A DNA stretch of 12,929 nt, taken from JBBRHH01 sp038222915. GTDB taxonomy: Bacteria > Planctomycetota > Phycisphaerae > Tepidisphaerales > Tepidisphaeraceae. The notes under the pieces are model-generated. The model saw only the letters and a list, made by a program, of their open reading frames with translations. It was not told the DNA's origin and did not search any database. The translations under genes and the position numbers were made by a program. The stretch is from assembly GCA_038222915.1 (NCBI GenBank), contig JBBRHH010000113.1, forward strand, positions 1 through 12,929. Reading direction: 5' to 3'. This document shows positions 7,629-12,929 of the stretch, one piece after another (within the stretch, counting starts at the first letter, position 1; every line of letters starts with the position of its first letter).

Positions 7629-10145
7629 CTATGGCAACTGCCATCGACGGCGGAGCATCCACTCCATGACCAGAAGTACGAAGACGAGGCCGCCCTGCAT
7701 GGGGAGATCGAACTTATCGGCCCATTCGGGATTGTGGCCGGTGAAGGCGAGGATGCTGGAGAGGGTGTTTCCCATTTTGACGGTTTCGGTTTTGACGGTG
7801 GCGATGTTCTTCTGGGCACTGATCAGCTTGTCGAGAAGCTCGCCGAGTTTTGGGAGGTCGCGGTAGGAGCCTTCCTTGTTTTTGCCGGCGATCTGCTCCA
7901 GAAGGCCGGGGTTGGCGGCGAGCTTGAGCATTTCGTCGGCGGGGGGGATGACAGTGAATTTCAGCTGGGATTTGCCCAGTTCCTTCCCATCCTTGCTGGC
8001 GACCAGCGCGATGACGTAATCGCCTTTTTCCGGCGTTTCGATGACGGTGTCGTAGAGGCCTTTGGTGGAGGAGACGGGGGTAAGGGGTTTTTGGCTGGCC
8101 GGCTGCTTGTCGCCGGCTTTTTTGACCACCATGGCTACCTGGGCAAACTCGGTGACATCGCCGCGCTGGTCGCGGACGCGGGCGCGGACACGAACGCTTT
8201 CTCCCAGCTGGTAGATACTTTTGTTGATCATGGCATCGATGCCAGCGGCGGTTTGGCGTTTGCGGACATCTTCGCCGGCGAGCCAGCGCACCATCTGGCC
8301 CCAGAAGCTTTCATACGGGCTCTTCTGCCCGAGGCCCTTTAAGGGGAGGGACCAGAGATATGTCGTGTCGACGGTAAATGCGGCGGAACGCCCCTGGCCG
8401 TAACGTTCGGTGGCAAGAACAATCTGCGGCTTGCCGTCTGGCCCGGGACGATCGAGATGGGTGAGCAGTATCTCGGCGCCTGTCTTGGCCCTGGGGACGA
8501 CGACGTTGCCGCGCAGAGGGGGCAGTTGCTTTGTGCCCGGCCTGTCATCGACGCCGAACCAATCGGAGAGACCTTCCATGGCCGGATGGGTTGCGCCTTC
8601 GGCGGTTAGACGCGGAACGAATAGGGTTTTTTCCTGCGGACTGGAGGCGTCGCCCACGAAGACGGGGAGGATTTTTTCGATGGACGTGTTCTGGTAGTTA
8701 CCGGGGCCGAAGGTGTGTTCGCCGCCCAGCATCATGAGGCCTGCGCCGCCGCTGACGAGTTGCTCGAGAGCGGTCTGCTGGGCGCGGTTGAAGAACGCGG
8801 CGTCGAGGTCGCCGATGATGATGACGTCAAACTTTTTCCACTCATCAAGGGTAGTGGGGAGCTGGGTGAACGGATCGCCGCTGTTTTTGCCGCCGGCTTC
8901 GAACTTGGTCGTTGTGATTCGAAGATACGTTGCGACTTCGACATTGCCGTCGGCCTCCATCGCTTTCTTGACGGGCTTGTATTCAGGCCGAGCCGTTTCC
9001 ATGTAGAGGACTTTGATCTTGGGGTCGTCGGCGAGGCCCTGAAAATCCTGGCGGTTGTCGGCGAGGCTGCGCTCGCCAGGGATGGGGTCGATCCAGACGG
9101 CCATCTTGTGGACGCCGATGGATCTTGGCTTGTAGGGCAGTTCAACCGGCTGGCCTTGCGGGAGCGGCTGAAGGACGAGCTTCTGGGTGGTGATGTCGCC
9201 TTTGGGTTTGCCGGTGTCGTCGACATCGGAGAGTTTGACGTCGACGACGCGATTGGCGAGGGCGGTGGACTTGATGGTGACTTTGATCTTGGATTCGTGG
9301 CCGACCATGAAATCGTCGGGGGCTTCGACGTTGTCGACGGCGACGTTGGCGAGGGTGGCGGGCTCGGCCTGATCGGAGCCGACAAGAAGGGCGTGCAGGG
9401 GACGGTCGCTATTGCCCATCGCTTCGGCCACATTGGAGGAGGTGTTGTCGATGCCGTCGCTGATGAGGATGAAGTTGGCGTCCTTGCGCGTCTCTTTGTT
9501 GGTGGCCTTGGCGATGGCGGTGGCGATATCGGTGGCCTTGCCGTCGGCGACCATCTTCGCGAGATCGTCGGGATTTTTCAGCTCGCGGAGATCGGTGTCG
9601 AACGTGAAGTAGCGGGGGAGGAAGTGGTCATTGAGTTTCTTGATTTCGGGGCGGAGGGTTTGCCAGACTTTTTGCAGGCGGGTGGGGCCGTTTTGCTCGT
9701 CGGGAAAGGACATGCTGCCGGAGGTATCGATGAGGAAGACGATGGGCTTTTCGGGCTTGAGGACCGTGGTGCGGCGGAGGATGGGCTCAAAGAACATGAG
9801 GATGGCGAGGCCAAGCGCGGTGATGCGCATGGCAAGGAGGCCGATGACTTTGCCGGATCCGAGTTGGGTGAGCAGGTTTAAGTAGAAGGCCGCCGAGAGG
9901 ATGGAGAGGAGGGTGAAGGTCCAGACGATGCCGACGCGGGCGTCGTGGAGGGCGGGCCAGAGGAGGACGATGAGGGTTCCCAGAACGCCGACGGCGACGA
10001 GGCCGAGGGAAATCCAGCCGCCGGGGCGACGCCAGGGAGTGCCAGCGACGGCGTAGGTAGCGAGTACGAGGGTGGCGACGGCGCACACGAGGACCCAGAG
10101 GTCCCAGCCCCCTTGGCGCAGGATGTCGAAGGACCAGTTGGACAC
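7629..10145 (-). CDS. VWA domain / glutamine-amidotransferase-like membrane protein
   Basis: From the GTG at 10145 the protein has 838 residues. Three or four N-terminal transmembrane helices lie at about 16-34, 44-63, 72-92 and 100-119. A von Willebrand A domain follows, with the metal-site motif DTSGS at 140-144, a TD pair at 205-206 and ISDGIDN at about 228-234. A class I glutamine-amidotransferase-like fold spans about 372-500, with VIIIGDLDAAFF and GGEHTFGPGNY, but no cysteine is visible at the nucleophile elbow, so it is probably non-catalytic. An Ig-like region with RVRARVRDQRGDV, a charged helical stretch and a final helix (about 817-833, ending MLRRRWQLP) complete it. This architecture is common in planctomycetes; its role is unresolved. 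The frame stays open to 10988, but that extension reads through DNA repeats and is not believed. No Shine-Dalgarno sequence precedes the GTG. A TAAACT element 9-14 bases upstream might give a leaderless transcript. Confidence 0.87.
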   Translation of the reverse strand: MSNWSFDILRQGGWDLWVLVCAVATLVLATYAVAGTPWRRPGGWISLGLVAVGVLGTLIVLLWPALHDARVGIVWTFTLLSILSAAFYLNLLTQLGSGKVIGLLAMRITALGLAILMFFEPILRRTTVLKPEKPIVFLIDTSGSMSFPDEQNGPTRLQKVWQTLRPEIKKLNDHFLPRYFTFDTDLRELKNPDDLAKMVADGKATDIATAIAKATNKETRKDANFILISDGIDNTSSNVAEAMGNSDRPLHALLVGSDQAEPATLANVAVDNVEAPDDFMVGHESKIKVTIKSTALANRVVDVKLSDVDDTGKPKGDITTQKLVLQPLPQGQPVELPYKPRSIGVHKMAVWIDPIPGERSLADNRQDFQGLADDPKIKVLYMETARPEYKPVKKAMEADGNVEVATYLRITTTKFEAGGKNSGDPFTQLPTTLDEWKKFDVIIIGDLDAAFFNRAQQTALEQLVSGGAGLMMLGGEHTFGPGNYQNTSIEKILPVFVGDASSPQEKTLFVPRLTAEGATHPAMEGLSDWFGVDDRPGTKQLPPLRGNVVVPRAKTGAEILLTHLDRPGPDGKPQIVLATERYGQGRSAAFTVDTTYLWSLPLKGLGQKSPYESFWGQMVRWLAGEDVRKRQTAAGIDAMINKSIYQLGESVRVRARVRDQRGDVTEFAQVAMVVKKAGDKQPASQKPLTPVSSTKGLYDTVIETPEKGDYVIALVASKDGKELGKSQLKFTVIPPADEMLKLAANPGLLEQIAGKNKEGSYRDLPKLGELLDKLISAQKNIATVKTETVKMGNTLSSILAFTGHNPEWADKFDLPMQGGLVFVLLVMEWMLRRRWQLP

Positions 10146-10211
10146 GTGGGGATAGTTTAACCGGACGAGAGGGAGAGTGGAGAGAGATTGATACGTCCGT
10201 GCAGCGATGTA

Positions 10212-10308
10212 TCGGTTCGTTGGGAGAGGCTTGCAGAATCGGTGTCGGTTTTGTGCGCGCAAGTGCGCAAAATCGTGTTGCGTGTCGGTTTGGCGGCGGT
10301 CGGTTTTT
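10212..10308. repeat. Scattered TCGGTT motifs, inverse of the arrays to the right
   Basis: TCGGTT occurs at 10212, 10245, 10285 and 10300, with a near copy (TCGGTG) at 10239. This is the complement of the AACCGA core of the arrays that start at 10367, placed in the opposite orientation. The spacing is irregular (6 to 40 bases). Confidence 0.5.
10246..10279. repeat. GCGC-rich palindromic element, copy 1
   Basis: The order CGGTTTT, GTGCGCGCA, TGCGC, AAAA, GTGTT is shared with 10565-10601. The centre is imperfectly self-complementary (GCGC against GCGC, flanked by T-rich and A-rich arms). Confidence 0.6.
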
Positions 10309-10366
10309 GTAAGTGTTTGTTTGGACGATGATTGGGATGAGGCGGGGGTGGTGATTCGTTGTTTGA

Positions 10367-10476
10367 AACCGACCACTAACCGACCACCAACCGACCTGTG
10401 ACCGACCACTAACCGACCAGCAATCGACCTGTAACCGACTATCAAACGACCACTAACCGACCACCTACCGACGTGG
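10367..10476 (+). repeat. Array A: ten tandem 11-bp units, consensus AACCGACCACT
   Basis: Ten consecutive 11-base units fit without any indel. The G of the central GAC falls at 10371, 10382, 10393 and so on to 10470, exactly every 11 bases. CGAC is present in all ten units; the last four bases vary between ACT, ACC, TGT and similar. The period is not a multiple of three and is close to one turn of B-DNA, so every copy presents the same face. There are no spacers, so it is not a CRISPR array. Confidence 0.9.
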
Positions 10477-10486
10477 GGGGAAAGGA

Positions 10487-10518
10487 GCGACGAAGCGACA
10501 AAGCGATGTAGCGACGAA
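10487..10518 (+). repeat. Four tandem 8-bp units, consensus GCGACGAA
   Basis: GCGACGAA, GCGACAAA, GCGATGTA and GCGACGAA follow each other without a gap. The CGAC core of array A recurs at a shorter period. An 8-bp inverted repeat, GGAGCGAC (10484-10491) with GTCGCTCC (10543-10550), brackets this block. Confidence 0.75.
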
Positions 10519-10564
10519 GGGGAAGAGGGGCCTTTGGTCGCTGTCGCTCCATCAGGATAACGGA

Positions 10565-10601
10565 CGGTTTTTGGCGCGCATTTGCGCGCAAAAAATGTGT
10601 T
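10565..10601. repeat. GCGC-rich palindromic element, copy 2
   Basis: GCGCGCA (10574-10580) and TGCGCGC (10583-10589) form a 7-bp perfect inverted repeat around two bases, with a T-run on the left and an A-run on the right. It aligns with 10246-10279. The T-then-A polarity is opposite to an intrinsic terminator. Confidence 0.65.
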
Positions 10602-10637
10602 TGGGCTGGCTGAAATGGTGGGGAGGAACTCCAAGTG

Positions 10638-10685
10638 TTGGCCTGGACGCTGTTTGTGATTTGTTCGTTGCGATTGGCAGGCCAA
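10638..10685. repeat. 8-bp inverted repeat TTGGCCTG / CAGGCCAA
   Basis: The arms lie at 10638-10645 and 10678-10685 with 32 bases between them. It sits just left of array B and could form a weak hairpin. An 8-bp match may be fortuitous. Confidence 0.35.
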
Positions 10686-10686
10686 A

Positions 10687-10794
10687 AAACCGACCCCATA
10701 GTGACATAAAACCGACCCCGAAACCGCCCTCAAATCGCCCCAAACCGACATGGAATCGACCGTTTTTGACCCCCAAATGACCCCAAAGCGACAG
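10687..10794 (+). repeat. Array B: ten degenerate ~11-bp units, consensus AAACCGACCCC
   Basis: The central GAC or GCC recurs with its G at 10692, 10703, 10714, 10726, 10737, 10747, 10758, 10768, 10779 and 10790. The steps are 10 to 12 bases, average near 10.9. Units are more diverged than in array A, but they share the A-rich start and the CGAC core. This is a second array at helical spacing, about 210 bases from the first. Confidence 0.75.
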
Positions 10795-10802
10795 AGGGGA
10801 AA

Positions 10803-10825
10803 GTAGGCGGTCTGCAGTAGGCGGT
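10803..10825 (+). repeat. Direct repeat GTAGGCGGT, two copies
   Basis: GTAGGCGGT occurs at 10803-10811 and 10817-10825, followed by a third partial copy, GTAGGCAGT. It is a simple-sequence-like block at the right edge of the repeat region. Confidence 0.55.
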
Positions 10826-10847
10826 AGGCAGTTTGGGAGAGTGGCGA

Positions 10848-10896
10848 CCCATTCAACGGGCTCAGGGCAGGCCCATTCGACAAGTTCATGGCAGGC
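10848..10896 (+). repeat. 25-bp near-direct repeat, two copies
   Basis: Copies at 10848-10872 and 10872-10896 agree at 20 of 25 positions. Both open with CCCATTC and end with GGCAGGC, and the second contains TTCGACAAGTTCATGG. From memory, this resembles the CGACAAGCTCAGGGCAGG-type intergenic repeat seen in many environmental bacterial genomes; that comparison was not run. Confidence 0.6.
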
Positions 10897-11393
10897 AGGC
10901 TCTGGTCGGGCATAGAAGATGAATTCGCGTGCGGGGATTGGGCTTGCGCTTTCGGATGCTGGTGGATGAGCGGATTTTGCCTGGGCATGGAGGACCCCTT
11001 CCTGATGTTTTGCCGGGGAGTCTCTTGCCCGGCGGCGGGAGCGGCCGGACTGGGTCGCTTCCGCTGGTGGGATTGTAGGTTGTTTGTTAGGGGTTTGTCA
11101 ATTGAGAAATTAGTAACCGCTCAGGCCACCTTTATTTCAGACGTGGGACATTCAATCTTCTGACTCCAAATATTTGTGCGTATGCGGCACCGGAATGTCC
11201 TCGTACGCTGTGAGGTGTTGTTCGACGACTGAGCCAGGGCAAGCTACATTTCGTACCGCGCTGTCTGCCTCCCTCGCCCCTTTGCGTTCGGGCCAAAATG
11301 CGGCTCTTTTATTTTGCCTTGCTATGACGCATGAGTGTGTTGGTGAGGCGAAGTTCGCTTCATCAATGATGTTCCTTCGACTGGAGAAATCTT
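10897..11393. other. Gap of about 500 bp without a convincing gene
   Basis: Between the repeat block and the CopZ gene there is no ORF with recognisable protein character. The small plus-strand frame at 11174-11407 is Cys/Ser/Ala-rich, overlaps the CopZ start and looks spurious. A GCCGGG/CCCGGC inverted pair lies at 11012-11033. The stretch around 11095-11175 is more AT-rich than its surroundings and includes a perfect palindrome, CAAATATTTG (11167-11176). The promoter and any metal-responsive operator for the copper genes should lie here, but I could not identify them with confidence. Confidence 0.45.
11383..11387 (+). promoter_or_regulatory. Ribosome binding site of the CopZ-like gene
   Basis: GGAGA lies six bases before the ATG at 11394, a well-placed Shine-Dalgarno sequence. 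Confidence 0.7.
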
Positions 11394-11600
11394 ATGGAAA
11401 CTCTTAACTTATCGATTCAGGGCATGCACTGCGGCGGCTGTGCCGCCAAGGTGTCCACTGCGCTGAAGGCGGTTCCCGGCGCAACTGTTGAGCAGGTGGC
11501 CGTGGGCTCGGCGCGGGTTACATTCGACCCCCAAAAAACTTCTGGCAGTGCTCTAATCGCCGCCGTCAACCATCTTGGGTTTGCGGCTGCCAAGGCATAG
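11394..11600 (+). CDS. copZ: CopZ-like heavy-metal-associated (HMA) chaperone
   Basis: This 68-residue protein is a single HMA domain with the ferredoxin-like beta-alpha-beta-beta-alpha-beta pattern. The metal-binding loop GMHCGGC is at residues 10-16, with the two cysteines of the MxCxxC motif at positions 13 and 16. The remaining segments, including VSTALKAVPGA, SARVTFDP and LIAAVNHLGFAA, fit the family. Such proteins bind Cu(I) in the cytosol and deliver it to a P1B-type ATPase. The ATPase gene begins four bases after the stop, so the two are almost certainly one operon. The pump visible downstream lacks an HMA domain of its own, so this protein may act as its detached metal-binding domain. 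Copper is the likely metal from the sequence motif and context; silver or another soft metal is not excluded. Confidence 0.92.
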   Translation: METLNLSIQGMHCGGCAAKVSTALKAVPGATVEQVAVGSARVTFDPQKTSGSALIAAVNHLGFAAAKA

Positions 11601-11604
11601 ACCC

Positions 11605-12929
11605 ATGGACGAACGCCGACCTCATCATGGCGGCTCTGCTGCTGCCATGGACATGCCTGCAGATAAAGCACGGCCGGCAGGACACGCAGGGCATGACCGT
11701 GGCATGTCGCACAACATGTCGGACCCGGCAATGGCCGCGTCGATGGAAGCCGAAATACGCAACCGTTTCTGGTTGGCTCTGGCCCTTTCTGTTCTCGTCG
11801 TATTAATCTCCCCCATGGGAGAAATGCTCGGCATCCGATTGCCGCTCAGCCCAGCAGTTCGGTCGTGGACACTGCTAGTTCTCACAACGCCGATCGTTTT
11901 CTGGTGCGGCTGGATCTTCGTTGCAGGTGCATATCACTCCCTGATCGCGCGGAAACTGGATATGTCCGTGCTGATCGCCGTGGGTGTCCTGGCCGCTTAT
12001 CTCGCCTCGGTCTATCTCACACTCATCGGGTCCAGCGAACTGTTCTATGAAGCCGCCGCGATGTTGGTGACGTTCGTCCTGTTCGGTCACTGGATGGAGA
12101 TGAAGTCGCGCCGTGGAAGTTCGGACGCGTTGCATGCGCTGTTCAAGCTCGTGCCGCCCAAGGCGCGTGTGCTTCGCAACGGCAAGGAAAGTGAAGTCCC
12201 GACTGCGGAAGTGGTGCGGGGCGACGTGGTTGTGCTGCGCCCGGGCGACCGGGTGCCCGTGGACGGCGAAATAGTTGATGGGACCACTTCGGTGGACGAA
12301 TCTCTCGTCACCGGCGAAAGTCTACCCGTTGAAAAAAAAGCGGGCGATAGGGTTGTGAGCGGGTCCGTGAATGGGGCGGGGTCAGTCAAAATCAATGCGA
12401 CGGGCGTGGGCGAAGAGACCACGCTGGCGCGGATCGCCAAGCTCGTCGAGACGGCACAAAATTCCAAGGCCCCAGGACAACGACTCGCGGACAAGGCGGC
12501 GGCTTACCTGGTTGTTCTCGCGGTCGCGGCAGGGATTGCAACATTTGTCGCCTGGCGCTGGGGTGGCGGCGTGCCATTTGTGACAGCTCTGACGTTCGCT
12601 ATTTCCGCCGTCGTCATTGCCTGCCCTGATGCGCTGGGATTGGCGACGCCCACGGCAGTTGCGGTTGGCACGGGTTTGGGAGCGAGGCACAACATTCTCA
12701 TCAAAGACGCCGCGACCCTTGAAGGCGCTTCGCGCATTACCGCTGTCGCGTTTGATAAGACCGGGACGCTGACCGAGGGCAAGCCGCGCGTCGTCGACGT
12801 TGTCACCGCCGCCGGCGCCGATGAGAGCCAGTCATTCGAGTTACTAGCGGCGGCCGAGCGTGGGTCAAACCATCCTCTTTCCGCCGCGATACTAAATGAG
12901 GCCAAGCGCCGGAATCTCAACGCCGACCC
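11605..12929 (+). CDS. P1B-type heavy-metal (probably copper) ATPase, 3' end beyond window
   Basis: The first 441 residues of a metal-efflux P-type ATPase are visible, and the frame is still open at the window end. The N-terminus (about 1-45) has no HMA domain but is rich in His and Met, with HHGG, MDM, HAGH and MSHNM. Four transmembrane helices follow (about 53-70, 87-110, 120-140 and 150-170), the last continuing into GHWMEM. The actuator motif TGES is at 236-239. Two more helices lead to the metal-site motif CPD at 340-342, where the classic copper pumps have CPC and CopB has CPH. The phosphorylation motif DKTGT is at 384-388 and SNHP at 421-424. The ATP-binding remainder is cut off. The gene follows copZ by four bases. 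Copper efflux is the best guess, but the CPD site and the His/Met tail leave the ion and oxidation state open. Confidence 0.93.
   Translation, partial: MDERRPHHGGSAAAMDMPADKARPAGHAGHDRGMSHNMSDPAMAASMEAEIRNRFWLALALSVLVVLISPMGEMLGIRLPLSPAVRSWTLLVLTTPIVFWCGWIFVAGAYHSLIARKLDMSVLIAVGVLAAYLASVYLTLIGSSELFYEAAAMLVTFVLFGHWMEMKSRRGSSDALHALFKLVPPKARVLRNGKESEVPTAEVVRGDVVVLRPGDRVPVDGEIVDGTTSVDESLVTGESLPVEKKAGDRVVSGSVNGAGSVKINATGVGEETTLARIAKLVETAQNSKAPGQRLADKAAAYLVVLAVAAGIATFVAWRWGGGVPFVTALTFAISAVVIACPDALGLATPTAVAVGTGLGARHNILIKDAATLEGASRITAVAFDKTGTLTEGKPRVVDVVTAAGADESQSFELLAAAERGSNHPLSAAILNEAKRRNLNAD

Noticed and set aside
7531..7662. 44-residue extension upstream of the secreted protein
   Set aside because: A strong Shine-Dalgarno sequence precedes the internal ATG at 7530, which opens directly into a signal peptide. 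The extension would bury that signal and overlap the end of the VWA gene.
8715..9881. 388-residue plus-strand reading frame opposite the VWA gene
   Set aside because: Its Gly/Val/Asp-rich, repetitive composition is typical of an antisense shadow of a GC-rich gene, and the opposite strand has clear domains.
10565..10601. Rho-independent terminator
   Set aside because: The T-run precedes and the A-run follows the GC stem on both strands, which is the reverse of a terminator.
10571..10780. 69-residue plus-strand frame across array B
   Set aside because: Its second half is translation of the 11-bp repeat (Pro/Lys/Arg-rich) and there is no coding signature.
10367..10794. CRISPR array
   Set aside because: The units are 11 bp, contiguous and without spacers, and no cas gene is present.
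10146..10988. In-frame 281-residue N-terminal extension of the VWA protein
   Set aside because: It translates the 11-bp arrays and the other repeats, has no domain character, and precedes the real first membrane helix. The repeats simply lack stops in this frame.
11012..11033. Terminator at the GCCGGG/CCCGGC inverted pair
   Set aside because: No T-run follows on either strand and no gene ends nearby.
11174..11407. 77-residue plus-strand frame before copZ
   Set aside because: It overlaps the copZ start, has no Shine-Dalgarno sequence and no recognisable domain.

Overview
The window looks like chromosomal DNA from a GC-rich planctomycete, possibly a member of the Phycisphaerae. The main clues are a large membrane protein combining a von Willebrand A domain with a glutamine-amidotransferase-like fold, a Tat-exported beta-propeller protein, an ECF sigma factor tied to poorly recognisable exported or membrane proteins, and start regions that often lack a clear Shine-Dalgarno sequence. 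This assignment is inferred from gene content; there is no rRNA or marker gene to settle it.

Layout. (1) 10-753 (+) is a DUF2461 protein, convergent with priA (760-3138, -); only six bases separate the two stop codons. (2) A short divergent gap leads to a polytopic membrane protein of unknown function (3254-4195, +), then a Tat-exported six-bladed-propeller protein (4258-5343, +) that ends in a clear intrinsic terminator. (3) A minus-strand block, read from 10145 down to 5405, holds the VWA/GATase membrane protein, a secreted protein of unknown function, an ECF sigma factor whose ATG overlaps the preceding stop (ATGA), and a small single-pass membrane protein in the usual anti-sigma position. 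The last three look like one expression unit. (4) 10146-11393 is about 1.25 kb without a convincing gene. Its left two thirds are densely repetitive: two ten-unit arrays of an 11-bp CGAC-core motif, an 8-bp tandem repeat, a duplicated GCGC-rich palindromic element and a 25-bp near-direct repeat. (5) 11394 to the window end (+) is a metal-export pair: a CopZ-like HMA chaperone and the first 441 residues of a P1B-type ATPase with a CPD metal-site motif in place of CPC.

How the parts may work together. PriA (replication restart) is housekeeping. The VWA protein and the sigma block probably concern envelope functions and their transcriptional control. The CopZ/ATPase pair is a compact metal-efflux module in which the soluble HMA domain is a separate protein and the pump carries only a His/Met-rich tail. 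The most unusual part is the repeat-rich gap, where the CGAC motif recurs at DNA helical spacing in two separate arrays. Also notable is a perfect 11-bp hairpin in the start region of the sigma gene that buries two in-frame AUG codons.
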